From contig JBAMJV010007155.1 of NCBI GenBank assembly GCA_037951105.1, forward strand, positions 1 to 64,000: DNA of 64,000 nucleotides, in the 5' to 3' direction. This document shows positions 10,567 to 22,273 of this stretch, one piece after another. The position numbers and the translations under genes were made by a program. Numbering within the stretch: the stretch's first letter is position 1; every line of letters begins with the position of its first letter. Under the pieces are notes generated by a model. That model was given only the letters and a program-made list of their open reading frames with translations. It was not told the origin of the DNA and did no database searches. This DNA is from Echinarachnius parma. Taxonomy: Eukaryota; Echinodermata; Echinoidea; Clypeasteroida; Echinarachniidae.

Positions 10567-12868
10567 AAATATAGAACGTATTATTTTGATTGTTATTCTT
10601 TTTCTGAAAAGTGCTGCCTAAAGTCGTTGGACTTTGCCCCGTATGGGAAAGAAAAAGCAACTCGTATTTGTTTTGCATTTTATGTACACATATGAATAGA
10701 ATAGTAGAGCAAACTAAAATGTATGGTTTAGGAGTGATCCATTGATAAGAAATGTGCTGTTGCGTGGATGATGGGGCGTAGTCATGGGGGCCATGGGGCA
10801 CGTGATGCCCCCTCCCATAGATATTATTATTTAATACATAAGAGCCTCGTACGACGCCCCCTCGAAAGTAGTCTACTATATTATGCGATGTTCCAACGAA
10901 ATAGTGGAAATTGCTTGTTGACACCCCTGCCTGGTGGAGCACAAGCATCGTTTGACGTGTATCCAATGACGTTGGACAAAGTAAGGCCTAGAAAGCCTCT
11001 GTGCCAATTTTGGTTGAAAATGTTACAGACAACTCTGAGAAATGACCTGTTAGACATACGCTTTGGAGAGGGAAAGGGGCCAATCATCAAAGGTCCTGCC
11101 TTTCAAAGCCCAAAACAAAGGCTAAATTAATCAATGCAAATTCATGCAACCATTTATTGTACATTGGTAGTTTGGAAACATTATAATCATTTTAATAAGT
11201 CTGATATGATTCATTAGGCGCAAAAACAGGAACAAGAATGAAGTTGGATCTAAACAAAAAATATTCCAACTTTATGACCAACAGTGTACGTATACAACAC
11301 GATATCACCTGCAGAATCCCCGATGCTAGCAGACAGAAATCATGATCCATGCCCTCACTGCGCCCCCTCAAACACGCTCAACTCCCCCTTCCTAAACAAT
11401 AACAAGAGCAATACAGGAACCTAGGCTATAGAGCTTCACTGAAAAGCAAATCCCGGCTTTACCACATCAATTAAAAGGTAAGTAGACAAAGTCATTGTTA
11501 TGGGATGTTGTTTCATACTATTTTTAATTTCAACATACCGTATCTAACCACATTGATACTATTTTGTATTTATAAAATATATGCTTGCAATTTTAAAGTT
11601 AATCATAATTGTATTTCCTTTTTCAGTCAGAGGTTAACAGTGGTGATTAGAAAGTCTTGTTTACGTTTGTTTGCAATGTTAACTTCCTGTTTATACTAGG
11701 TTCAATTGTGACTATTCTGCCACAATGTGCGACCTTGTTGTGTGGATGCAATACAATTATTTTAATACTTCAGAGATCTGATTGTTTGTATTATAGTTAC
11801 ATGTTATGAGATTTTGTATGTAATATATCAAATTTGCTAATACTATGTTTAATTGTACACATATTCTGCCTGAAATATGTCTTGATAACATGTACACATA
11901 TACACATTTTCCTACATTTTCCTATGTTAGAAGTGCCATTATCTGATTTTGTTTGTATGTGATAATATACTTATACTGTATTGTGAACATTCGTACTATG
12001 TAAATATATGTGATTGTATATAATTTAAATATAATTGAATATATAAAATAATTTAACTTATATTTATTGGCTTGACAATATTCAAGAGTGTGTACATAAT
12101 ACTTCCCTGCATGTATTTTGCAATTGTGATTTATCATATTTTATTTGTATTAATATGGATGTGCATCCCTTTTGCAAAGGTGCATAGGGCCCCAGCCTTT
12201 TCTATTGAGATAACCGTTTTCCTGTTATGTATACATATCCAGTCAAGTTATGTTAACAATATTTTACTTTATTGATAGATTTAACAAACAAATTACTATT
12301 GCTTCTTGTTATTGGTCTACAATGAATATTATACAGAGTTGATAATAGGAATATAGTTTCTGACTTGTTATTTTAGTGCATGTGAATTCGATTGTAAATG
12401 TTAGTATTGTATATGTTACAAATTCTATGCCTAACTTAAACTTCCAAAATTGCTCAAGTATGTATAACAATATAGCAAAAGGTGAACTAGTGTTCACATT
12501 TTAATTAAAAGTAAAATAAATGCTTAAATCTATGACTGGAATCAATCAAAACCACTATTTAATTATTACATTAACGAATTTCCTCACTCTGAAAGTCTTC
12601 AAACTTATAAAACATGAAACGGATTTGTTACTATCATATCATTATGGTGATCGGATAATTATTCAATTTCAATTCAATTTTATTCCTGTTTCCAACAAAA
12701 CATTTCTAATCAATCATAATCATTTACACAAATTAAGGAATACATATGGAAATAGAGGGTTAGGGAATGGACACGTAATAATTGTTCCTCTATTGATGAC
12801 TTGACGATGTGATCAATGTGAGAATGAGCAGCTGAGTTTCGTGAGGATGATTCGCTCGAGAAGGTTGC
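10567..12868. other. Long stretch without a supported gene
   Basis: Open frames of 120 and 133 codons overlap on opposite strands at 10.57-11.13 kb without motifs or splice context. A donor-like AAAAGGTAAGT at about 11,475-11,485 and an acceptor-like CTTTTTCAG at about 11,617-11,625 could bound a small intron in a non-coding or untranslated exon pair, but this is weak. From 11.7 to 12.5 kb the DNA is very AT-rich. Confidence 0.35.
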
Positions 12869-13067
12869 AATAGACCGCTTCTGTAATGTATGCAAATAAT
12901 ATGCGTATGACATAAGACTCTCCGTTGGCAAGCTTAACAATAGTTGCTAGGTCCGGCAAGCTAAGTTTGCCGGAGCTTGCCGGACATAGTTACTATTGTT
13001 GAGCTTGCCAACGGGGAGTCTGACGTCATACGCATAATATTTGCATACATTACAGAAGCGGTCTATT
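12869..13067. mobile_element. 199-bp foldback (near-perfect palindrome)
   Basis: The left arm begins AATAGACCGCTTCTGTAATG and the right arm ends with its inverse. Pairing continues through GTTGGCAAGCTTAACAATAG to a centre of GGCAAGCT/AGCTTGCC blocks. The outer part of one arm is also present in each large tandem unit (for example 38,097-38,140), so the family is older than the array. Confidence 0.75.
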
Positions 13068-13225
13068 AGTAGTTTGATTGTTTGTGATTGCAATGTTTGC
13101 GGAACGGGAACCCCTGCGGCAGTGGCGTAGCTGCAAGGGGAGGGGGCATGGAGGGCGTGTGTCTCCGTCCCACTCCCCCCCCCCCCCCATTAATTTGAAC
13201 ATATCTTAAATAGCGGGGTAAATTC

Positions 13226-13623
13226 TTAAATGGACTTAGTACCCCATTGTCCACATCTTTAAAATCCAATTGGAATTCTACTGATTCCCTCATACCTTGT
13301 TGTATTCGTATTAACAATAAAATCATGGGACAGGTTTCAGTTTTTCAAATTTCCCTTCCGTTAAAAAGATAATTATTTACGATTGAAGTGTTCAGATGTT
13401 AAATTATTCACTGGATCGTCAAAACCGTGTACAAAGTGAGTGCAATGAGTTGTCAAATCATTTCGCTTTTCTACCCATTCCTCGGCCATATAATGTGCAT
13501 TTAACCTGAAATTTGCACACCAAACCCAGAATCCCGGTGGACATATCAGATAACAACAATATACATTGTATCAACCACTCATCACTATTTGCACATGTTC
13601 ACAAAGTTACTAGATCCCTTTAA
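13226..13623. mobile_element. TTAA-flanked MITE, family A
   Basis: The left edge TTAAATGGACTTAGTAC is a mutated form of the family terminus, and the right edge is GTTACTAGATCCCTTTAA. It shares inner blocks with 15,840-16,186 (CCTTGTTGTATTCGTATTAAC, AAATTTCCCTTYCGTTAAAA). Confidence 0.7.
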
Positions 13624-13812
13624 ATATTGCCCCCATAAATTCGCGCCCCCTCTTACAAGTCCGAACACAATATGCCAGTGCACAAAATGGTGACTATTCT
13701 ATATTAGCAATATTGTATTCTATACAGATCATTGCGCACGATTTGGGGGTGGAAACAGCCGAGCAATAAGAATAAGAACTCTGGTATTTTGTGTCCTAAT
13801 TTTATTATGCAG

Positions 13813-13882
13813 ATTCGGCTTTGGTCCAGATCAGCATTACAATGAAAAACCCCGGGATTCTTACAGGAATGTCAATAAATAA
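13813..13882 (+). CDS. Short C-terminal exon, FGFGPD family, copy E1 (gene A)
   Basis: After the acceptor TTTTATTATGCAG the phase-2 frame reads FGFGPDQHYNEKPRDSYRN and stops at 13,880-13,882. Against copy E3 (33,481) the codons for F, G, F, G, P, H, Y, E, P and R are kept, with two silent third-base changes (TTC/TTT, TAC/TAT), which supports this frame. It is likely the cytoplasmic end of the receptor whose membrane exon is at 7.86 kb. There is no known domain. The two tyrosines could be signalling sites, but this is inference. Confidence 0.55.
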
Positions 13883-15080
13883 GCATGAGCAATGTACACT
13901 ATGTCCCAGAAAGAATGGTACAGTTAGAAAAGAACTGTTTTTAATATAAAGGTGACTTTGAAAATATACATATATGGGACCATATTGAAGGGGAAGAATA
14001 GCGCTTTCGTTTGCTCTTTGTTTGAAATATCTCTCTCCGAATTATGTCTAATGAGACATATACAAATACAAAAGGCCATTTCTGCCGATTTTCGTATTTT
14101 CCCTGAAAATGGCGATGGACAGTTATTGCACACATTAAGCCCTCTCACTAAGATTTATGATATAATAACGATTCAAATATGTCTAGATTACAATTAGATT
14201 AGTAACCGCGGATGTTGGAACATTAAACAATGGTTAAAATATGGTAAGATCTCCTTTCTGATTGGTGTCCTTCCAATTTGACCTTGCTTCAGGATTCTGA
14301 TCGCCCCAGATTGCTAAAAATTTTCACATTTCCTAATGGTGTCACAAAACTGTTACTGTTACTGGAATCGATTGAATACAGTTGTTTTGTGTTTGAATAT
14401 TGAGACCATAAATAGTCCTCTCTCAAAGGATAACTGATGTTAAAGTGTACAAAAGGCTCACATTGTTGATTCAGCAAAATGCGTGAAAACCATTAAAAAG
14501 GGATTCGGGTCATTTTAAAACATATTTAAGCATACTATTTAGCCAATTGAATACTTATTTCTTACAATCCACACCTCTTTGCTCTGATAAAAGTTATGTC
14601 ATGTATGTAATACACAGAACGTTATTTGCTACAAAGTGGATTTCGATAAACTGCTAACAAACGACCATTTCTCACAACTGAAAAATTCCAATTAAGCTGA
14701 AATAAAAACCATCAGGAAGCTTAAATATTCCCCCTTATGACACTAAATATGTAATTGTTTAATATAACCTTCATACCTTCAACAATTATTTTCCAACTGC
14801 AACATTCTTACTGGGACATACTATACATAGTGGATATACACGTGTTGTTTTTTAAATAACAAATAGGGAGCTATCTTTCACAGTTTGAAATGTGTAGCCA
14901 TTAATAAAAAGACTAATCATATGCTCGTGGAATAAAGATAATTATATACAAGTAATGGGATAAGAGAAATAGCTAGCGATCAGAAAGAAATATTACAAAA
15001 TTAATGCAATAAGTACAAAATAACGTATAGTGATTATAAACCAGTAGCCAGCACGTATTCCAATTTACATAGCAGCTAGC
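13883..15080. other. No recognisable gene
   Basis: Probable 3' flank of gene A. At about 13,902-13,920 a TGTCCCAGAAAGAATGG stretch resembles a mariner-type terminal repeat (a similar one is at about 3,883), but no partner end was found. Confidence 0.35.
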
Positions 15081-15500
15081 TAGTTACTTTTGAGCCAAAC
15101 GTAGCGTTAGGGCCTGGCGTTCATGAATAAACATAAGGTCATGACGTCACGGGACGTCATCTGCTCATGAATATTCATAACTAGGATTAGGGTTAGGGTT
15201 GGTTTGAGGGATTATAGTTACAATGAAACCAACACCGATCATCAGCCGTTGACGTGGCCTAGTGGTCACGCTGCCTAGTGGTCACGCTGTGGACATTAAC
15301 ACTTGGGGTCATGGGTTCGAATCCTCTCTTGGACTCTTTCTTTTCTTTTGCCATAAAACATAGTGAGTAGCGGTTCATTTAGTAAATGTATCATGCAGAG
15401 TTTTCTGAAATGACGTATCATGATGTCATTACCCTATGATTATTCATGAACGCCCAGCCTAGCACTGGCCCTCACGCTACTTTTGGCTCAAAAGTAACTA
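15081..15500. mobile_element. 420-bp MITE carrying a tRNA-like segment
   Basis: The ends TAGTTACTTTTGAGCCAAA and TTTGGCTCAAAAGTAACTA are inverse, with about 60 bp of imperfect inverted repeat (through GTTCATGAATAA). TA at both edges suggests a TA target. It encloses the tRNA-like sequence at 15,253-15,340 and a short TTAGGG run at about 15,183-15,200. Confidence 0.75.
15253..15340 (+). repeat. tRNA-derived (SINE-like) promoter segment
   Basis: An A-box-like TGGCCTAGTGG and a B-box GGTTCGAATCC lie in tRNA order. The 5' part is tandemly repeated (GCCTAGTGGTCACGCT twice). No acceptor-stem pairing is evident, so I read it as a tRNA-derived relic, not a tRNA gene. Confidence 0.6.
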
Positions 15501-15716
15501 CCGCCATTTATTAGGTGTAATTGAAAAATACACACTTGGAAGCAAGCATAATAAAAACAAAACTAAACAAACAAAAACATGTACAGCAACAATGGGCGAG
15601 TCCAAAGGCTGAAGAATAGCAAAGGAACGAAAAGTGGCAATAAAGTTTGTTCACCCATCATTATCCTCCAAAACTCTTTTATAAGACAAACAAAACAAAC
15701 CTACTATTGTACGGTA

Positions 15717-15733
15717 GGTCGACGCAGAGGACT
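15717..15733 (+). other. Recurring motif GGTCGACGCAGAGGACT
   Basis: Second full copy of the cluster motif, 1.8 kb after exon E1. The spacing is comparable to that between E2 and the motif at 30,237, and between E8 and the motif at 59,583. Confidence 0.6.
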
Positions 15734-15839
15734 GTATTCCACAAATAAGGCTTATCTTTATTGAGTATACGGGCCGTATACAGATCTGATGAATAGTATA
15801 ATACTATAGTGTAATACCGGGGGCACACTGAGTGTGAAA

Positions 15840-16186
15840 TTAAAGGGATTGTCCAAATCCTCAAAATCCAGTTGGAATTCTAGCGGTTCCCCCACCTTGC
15901 TGTATTCGTATTAACAATAGAAGCGTGGGACATATTTCTTTTTTTTTTCAAATTTCCCTTTCGTTAAAAAGATATTTACGGTTGAAGTGTGCAGATGTTA
16001 AATTATCCACTGGATCGCCAAACCGTGTACTAAGTGAGTCCGTGATTTAGTGAAATCACTTTGCATGTTTGCTCATAACTCGGCCATAATATTATAACGT
16101 TAATTTAACTTAACATTTTCACACCACACCCAGTGGACATATTATCACTTTTTGCACACGTCAACAAAGTTACTCGATCCCTTTAA
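15840..16186. mobile_element. TTAA-flanked MITE, family A
   Basis: TTAA at both edges. The termini are AGGGATTGTCCAAATCC and AAAGTTACTCGATCCCT, so the left terminus has drifted from the family form. No ORF. Confidence 0.75.
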
Positions 16187-16447
16187 TACTTTTTAAATTT
16201 AGATTGTAATTGATTCAACAGTATAATGAACTAAATTATGCACCCAAGACAATAATGCAGAGTGACAAAAAAGTTGAGCATACGAGATGTTATCAAATAG
16301 ACCTCTTGTTAATTTAAATACAAAAACTAAATAAATCTAAATTGAATATATTCTTCTCTCGAGAAAAGTTTGAATTTCTTCTGCCTAAAATGGATTCCAT
16401 ACTTTTTGAATTATTCATCATCAAAAGTGGGAAGAGATCGAGCTCAC

Positions 16448-16790
16448 AAAGGGATATAATGTAGTAAATGTGGTAAGTAGTAAGTAATGTGGGAAAATGT
16501 CATGTTAAATGAATGCTATACCATAATGACCAAGTTATGAGCGGGAATGCAAAGTGATATTCGCTTTAATACTCATTGCACTGACTTTGTACACAGTTAT
16601 GACTATCCCGTGGATAATTACAAATCCGAATACTTCAATAGTAAATATCTTTTTCACGAAGGGAAATTCGAAGAAAATGAATGTTCCATGCTTCTAGTGG
16701 TTATACGAACATGACGAATATAACAAGGTTTGCGATAACCGTTAGAGTTCTTGGTAACTTTTGTGGATTTTGACAATGTTACTAGATCCT
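16448..16790. mobile_element. MITE family A, degenerate
   Basis: Left terminus AAAGGGATATAATGTAGTAA and right terminus GTTACTAGATCCTG, with inner blocks GTTATGACTATC and GAAGGGAAATTCGAA shared with 2,369-2,734 in the same orientation. The TTAA flanks are no longer intact. Confidence 0.6.
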
Positions 16791-17332
16791 GTTCATCTAG
16801 GTATAAACAGGTTAGGAGTTCGTGCGTTAAACTAATATGATTAATTTGAAAAATTTTGTAAATTAATTATGATAGCAACATAGTATTTGGTGATGTTTTC
16901 CTTATACGTGTAAGCTAACAGTCGATTTGTAGACAATATTGTTTTCTCGTAAGTTTTTAAAACGGGATAATTGCACTCACTTGTATTACTAAATTAAAGC
17001 CTTTTTCACACCCGATGTAAACAGAAGCGATTTTAAAGGGGACCACCAGGCAAAGAACAGCACATTATTATATGTTTTTTGTACCGTTTTGTGATATCAA
17101 ATAGATTTGTAGACAATAGATTCCCGGGCGATTCGTTCGCTCTGCACACATTAGTATTCGCAATTCAAACCGCATGAACGCATGCTTTAGAATGGTGATG
17201 CGTTTTCCAATTATATATTTTTTTCTGGAAACATATTTTTGTGAACTTGTTGATGGAATGGAGTACTAAAGATGTTACCTTTCTTTAGTAAGAATATTAT
17301 TGTTGGGTGGTGTTACCCTTTAAACACTATTC
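16791..17332. other. No recognisable gene
   Basis: AT-rich spacer between two MITEs with no exon or repeat signal that I can support. Confidence 0.35.
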
Positions 17333-17878
17333 TTAAAGGGGTAGTTTAGTTTTGGTAGAGAGGGCGCTGCACATCACAATTTGTTTGTGAGGTAATGAAA
17401 AACTGAGGGTCGAATTTGAGAGAACATGCCATTTTAATGGCAGAATAAACTTTATTTGGTCAAAATCGGTCCAGAAACGGCTGAAATATCAATAAATATA
17501 TCTGACCCTATAATTATTTGGTGGCCAAATAATTAGATGATTTTTTTCAAAAAATAAAAACAAATGCTTAAACTTTTTCAAAAACTGTCAAAAGCGTTTT
17601 TTAAATAGTTGTTGATGATCTATCTACTTAATCATTATTTCAATAAAACATCACACGCATAATTTTGAATAAAAAATGGTTGAAACCAATGCCTTTTTAG
17701 AGAGCGCCCTCTTGTGTTTTAATGGTTCTTTTTGAACGATAACGGGCTTTTTACCTAGTCGTTTGTAATTTTGTATACCTTTCGAGCATGATGGAGTAAT
17801 AACTATAAGTTTATAATGTTACTGTCCAGGTTTGGTTACTAAAGTTCAGTCTTACCAAAACTGTACTACCCCTTTTAA
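17333..17878. mobile_element. TTAA-flanked MITE family B, reference copy
   Basis: Complete 546-bp copy with TTAA at both edges and terminal inverted repeats AAAGGGGTAGTTTAGTTTTGG / CCAAAACTGTACTACCCCTTT. The centre (about 17,511-17,533) is a palindrome with TTATTTGG and CCAAATAA arms. No ORF, so it depends on a transposase from elsewhere. Confidence 0.8.
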
Positions 17879-18097
17879 GAATCAACATTTATGCTCATGA
17901 ATAAACAAAATTAACACGCACAAGGGGAACTGAATCGGCAAAGAGCTATCATCAAACTAATACCACCTGTGTTACTCCACCAAGCCACTCTATAATATCT
18001 TGGGTAGCGCCTTCTTGTGATAGTGACGCAAAATGCGAATCATCATGGCATGCCAACAGACCTTACGTCGTATTACGATGCATTAATTAAAACTCAA

Positions 18098-18621
18098 AAA
18101 GACAAACCTGGGGGCCCCAGGTTTATTCTAAACAGATATATTTATTGATGTTACAGCTGTTTCTGAACCGATTTTGATCAAATAAAGTTTATTCTGTCAT
18201 CGAAGGGACTTCGTAACATTGTCCAAATCCTCAAAACCAAGTTGGAATTCTAGCAGATCCCTCATTCCTTATTTAATTCGCATTAACAATAAAAGCATTC
18301 GACAGGTGTCGGTTTTTCAAATTTCCATTTTGTTCAAAATATATTTACGATTGAAGTATTCAGATATAGAATTATCCACTTGACCTTTTCAGTCGTATGC
18401 AAAGTAAGTGCAATGAGTAAGTGAATATCACTTTGAATATCAGATCACACCAATACACATTTTATTAACCACGCATCACTTTTTGCACTTTGTCAACAAA
18501 GTTACTAGATCCCTTTAAAATTCTATGCTCTTTCAAATTTGACACTCAGTTTTTCATTCCTATCACAAAATATATGATTTCGTGCAACGCCCTCTATACC
18601 AAAACTGAAATACCCCTTTAA
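18098..18621 (-). mobile_element. MITE family B, interrupted by a family A copy
   Basis: Family B blocks (ACAGCTGTTTCTGAACCG; CTCTTTCAAATTTGACACTC; CCAAAACTGAAATACCCC) lie on both sides of the insert at 18,200-18,518. The right edge is CCCCTTTAA at 18,621. The centre at about 18,106-18,126 is a palindrome AAACCTGGGG-G-CCCCAGGTTT. The left end is truncated. Confidence 0.7.
18200..18518. mobile_element. MITE family A nested inside family B
   Basis: Inserted where uninterrupted family B copies read GTCATTAAAATT, that is at a TTAA. The right edge is GTTACTAGATCCCTTTAA and the left edge has mutated to TCGAAGGGAC. The nesting shows that family A moved after this family B copy was in place. Confidence 0.7.
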
Positions 18622-18798
18622 CCTGTCATGTCACATGTCTGTTGCTCCCCGCTTTTGTTCTGATTTTAGCTCATGATTCTTCACATTTACCTCTGTTTGT
18701 TCTTCTTTAAAAAAAAATAATAAACGTCACATTCCCCTAAATTGCCGTGGGCTGTTTGCTGGTAAAATACACTCATAACATCTAAAGTCCATTTCCAG

Positions 18799-18916
18799 GT
18801 GGGTATTGTGCGAGACTGCTACCATAACGAGAAGTATTGTCAGTATAATAGGTTGATCATGTGGACAATAGGAGTTTGTCTCCCACAATGCTCATGCACC
18901 GCTGGTCATGATGATG
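18799..18916 (+). CDS. Possible cysteine-rich extracellular exon
   Basis: Bounded by TTTCCAG|GT and GATG|GTGAGC, a good donor, and open for 118 nt (phase 0 to phase 1). It encodes five cysteines, with the end GVCLPQCSCTAGHDDG resembling the close of an EGF-like or EB-type module. No second copy was found in the window and its gene is unknown. It lies 2 kb before the signal-peptide exon of gene B, which starts its own reading frame, so it would belong to a different transcript. Confidence 0.35.
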
Positions 18917-20482
18917 GTGAGCCTGCCTGCACCAGCGTTGTGATTATTTTGATTCGTGTACAATCTGAACCCATACATGCCTGGTCCCTGACCCTAACAT
19001 AGCCGTGCTCGTGTCTGGGGAGATTGTGTGTTATACCAACATCAAATTTACGTTACATGTAACTTACAGTCTTGAACGGGTTAAAGTTGTAAACAGTTTC
19101 GTAACTAATGTCATGTTTGGAATTTTGGATGTTTGCCAAAGTACAAGGCGCCAAAATAAGGACATTGCTCGGCACTTCCCTGTCAGTGTCATTTCTATTA
19201 TCGTTCCTGTTAGAATCGGTCTGCATACAGGAACATTAAAATTGGGGGTGATGGTGATATGGGCATTTTTCATAGCCTTGTTTATCCCTTTACATTCATA
19301 AGATGTTAAATTTGATAAAAATTTCCCCTCAAAATCCATAATAACATATTGGCATTTTCTTTGTAATATAAAATGATGCATCATTGATAATACGTGCATT
19401 TGTGTTTCTTTTGTTTATTTTATTCGGATCAATTATAGGGAAATAAAAAAAGGAAATGTTATTAAATCAATCGAAATATCATTAGAAATCTAAAATATAA
19501 GAACTCTATCTCGTTTGTACACTCACTGGGTGAAGCCACCGGGCACCTCCCACGCCAACTATACATTCATATGTGTTTTCTCAAATTCTTTTGTCAACAC
19601 AATACGACTACAATTCAATTGGCTGATCAAATTCAATATATATCAAAGGGAACAATAATATGCCAGTAACATTCGACGGCGCAAGGTAAAACAATATTGT
19701 ACTTAAGGCATCGACAGCGCTTTATGCATCGGTCCGTGTCTTTCGAGGGAAGTGTGTCATAAAAGCAGTTCCTATTTTCATGACACATTTTCATATTTGC
19801 TAGTACTGGACCTACTGGAACATATGTTTTCAAAACATGTGGCGATTTAATGAGGCTATATACGTTGTGTTGATTTAAGGAATAGCATACCATAGGTAAG
19901 TAACAGCACTTTGGAATTTGGGGATAATTATTATTGATGTAATATAAGAAAGATTTTCCTTTGATTACAAACAGATTCGATAAAAAAAACCTAGATGATC
20001 CAGCATTCTGTATGTCGTTGAACTTGAATGAGAAAACACCCATTGCTGATCCAATATTTGGGACAGTGTTATGTGTAATCTAATAAGGTTTAGATGTGAA
20101 TTTAGATACACCTGGTAGGTTGCCATTTATCCACTTTCATGTTGGAATTTTGTGTTTTAGTCACATTCCCAGGAATCCTAATTATGTATAACAATTGTTT
20201 TTCTGATAATTGTAATATTCCTATTATCTTTAGAATAGTATTTTTTATGTAATAGTGATATATATAAATATGAACGTATTGGATCTGGCGGTGTTGCAGT
20301 TGTTTTGCGTGTATAATTTGCCTGCAAATTGCCCCAGATTGTATAAGGTTAGTTCTATTATATCTGTTTAACAATTTGTAAAGATAATGATACAATTCCG
20401 GAGGCGGATTACAACCACATAATAAGCACATAGTGTTATTAGATTTAATATACATCAAAATATGTCCAAACCAAAATGAATA
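18917..20482. other. No supported gene
   Basis: Minus-strand open frames of 136 and 146 codons (19.63-20.54 kb) are AT-rich and lysine/isoleucine/tyrosine-heavy, without domains. The second overlaps a MITE end. I leave them uncalled. Confidence 0.4.
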
Positions 20483-20920
20483 TGTGACCTTACACCACAA
20501 AACGACCAATAAGTCGGGGAAAATGATTATGCTGATTTTCACATGACATTACAGTAGACTTCATTACCTTTAAAATGGTATATAATTTGTCATATTCAGA
20601 CAACGCAAACCCTCTGAAAATAAGCGCCAAAGATTTGGAAAATGGCTGAAGCAGTTTTAAAACAAAGGAAAAATGGGCCACTTCAAAGATTGGCGTCCAT
20701 TCAAGCGCTGTAATATCTGATAATTTTTATTTGATAAAGAAATATATTTAAACATAATTTCTGACAATCAAAATTTCACAGAAGGCAAATTAAAATACCT
20801 TCATTCAGAAAATACAAAAAAATCCTGAATTTCATATTCTAAACCAAATTTTATTATTTTAGCTAATAACAGAGAAACTATCTGAGCGACATAACGGTCG
20901 TTTTGTGGTGTAAGGTCACA
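20483..20920. mobile_element. 438-bp MITE with TA target duplication
   Basis: Termini TGTGACCTTACACCACAAAA and the exact inverse, about 25 paired bases on each side, flanked by TA. No ORF. It lies 64 bp upstream of the receptor exon acceptor, so it forms much of the end of the preceding intron or 5' flank. Confidence 0.8.
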
Positions 20921-20999
20921 TATATACAATTGCAATCTCACAAAATAGTTAATTTCCTTCTATGTTTGTTTTGTTGTTCAACAGATGATACTGCGCATC

Positions 21000-21753
21000 A
21001 TGTCGGGGATTCCTGCCCTGGTGATTATGTTGGCATGTAATCACGTTTTGCCGAATTATGGATATCAACTGGGAGAAAATGTAACGTTTACTTTCCATCA
21101 TGAGTTGACTAGTCCAGCATCGCGATACCTCTGTGCGCTATTTCCTTTTGGAGGTTATCGACCACACTTCATTTTCGACCAGTCGCCATTCCCAGTTTCA
21201 TTTAAACCTGGACAACTCCAACGCTTTGGTTTGCAGTACCATCGCAGCCAAGTCAACCTGACCATGCTGACTGTAATGTTCACCATGCTTAACCTCCAGG
21301 TTGTTGATGAGGGCATTTATATTGTACAGATAGTTGACTTTGTCAAGGAGCAAGAGGAAAATACTGCCGAGTACCAAGCTGTTGTAACCGTGACCTATCC
21401 ACCAGGCAAGGCGAAATGTGAACTTGGTAATTATACAACGGACATTGACTGGCAAACTATTCGTTGTAATGCCATACTAGGGAGTGACGGCGCGGGTGGT
21501 CTGGCGTGCCATCAGAACTCGAAACGGCTTCCTACCAACGGTGATATGACAAATGACGGTCGTTCTGTTTCTGCTGTTTACTACTGGATCCATCCCAAGT
21601 TACCAGTCAAATGTTGCAACTTAGAGCAACACTTGTCAACTTCCCTGGAATCTTGTGATGACATCACTTTCCATCCTTCTCAAGAGGAGGTCTCGACCAT
21701 ACATCCATCGGACCACACGAGTGTCTTGTTGACTCACAATATGTCTGTTACAG
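21000..21753 (+). CDS. Signal peptide plus Ig-like and cysteine-rich ectodomain exon of gene B
   Basis: The exon begins after TTGTTCAACAG at 20,984, and I choose the ATG at 21,000 because the paralogue at 62,706 starts at the same point. Residues 1-21 are a hydrophobic leader (LVIMLAC). Residues about 22-130 resemble a V-type Ig fold (LGENVTFTF, then LQVVDEGIYIVQIV in place of the usual D-x-G-x-Y-x-C, with the last cysteine replaced by valine). Residues about 135-235 form a second module with seven cysteines, including a CC pair (VKCCNLEQ). Several N-glycosylation sites occur. The exon ends in phase 1 at ACAG|GTGTGT, and the frame running past it is intron. I read it as a secreted-pathway receptor ectodomain. 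The ligand and exact family are unknown. Confidence 0.75.
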
Positions 21754-22060
21754 GTGTGTACTATAGTAGTGGATTTATTAGTTTGTTACAAACTGCCCCT
21801 TTATACGAGGAAAATAATATATAAACAATATACAAAACAACACCCAACAGACCCTTTTGCTCCTCCCTGTTTTTTTTTGCTACGGAATACTTACAGCTCT
21901 CTTTAAGGAACTACAGCGTCTAGATGTCCTAATTTTGACAATTAGGCTCTCTATAAGTAATCTTTTCCTCAAGAAAAAGAATTTGGCAGTCATTTCCCAA
22001 AAAATCGGTCAATTTTGGGGTAATAAGTAAATGTCTAATTGTCCTGGGAACGCCCCTTTT
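21396..22060 (+). repeat. Source copy of an intragenic tandem duplication
   Basis: The second half of the Ig exon, its donor and about 300 bp of intron are repeated at 22,274-22,862. Start and end points are sharp (TATCCACCAGGCAAGG to GAACGCCCCTTTT). Confidence 0.9.
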
Positions 22061-22273
22061 AAATCGCCCAAATTGATTATGCTGCCCTATATTGGTGTGT
22101 CGTCATCTAAAGAACTTCGCCCCATATGGCCCTTATTCACAAGGGAGGTTTGTACAAACCCCGGTTCAAACCGCGGTTTACATCTATGGAATGCCAATTG
22201 TAAACTGATGGAGAGAGAATGTAAATTCCTTACTTGTTAACAATGTTGATGGTACACATCATATTACATATTA

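Noticed and set aside
10565..11130. Overlapping 120- and 133-codon frames on opposite strands
   Set aside because: No domain, signal, splice support or paralogue. Frames that shadow each other are not evidence for a gene.
15183..15200. TTAGGG repeats as an interstitial telomere
   Set aside because: Only two to three units, inside a MITE, so too short to support it.
19633..20542. Two minus-strand frames of 136 and 146 codons
   Set aside because: AT-driven composition, one overlaps the terminal repeat of a MITE, and neither has a recognisable motif.
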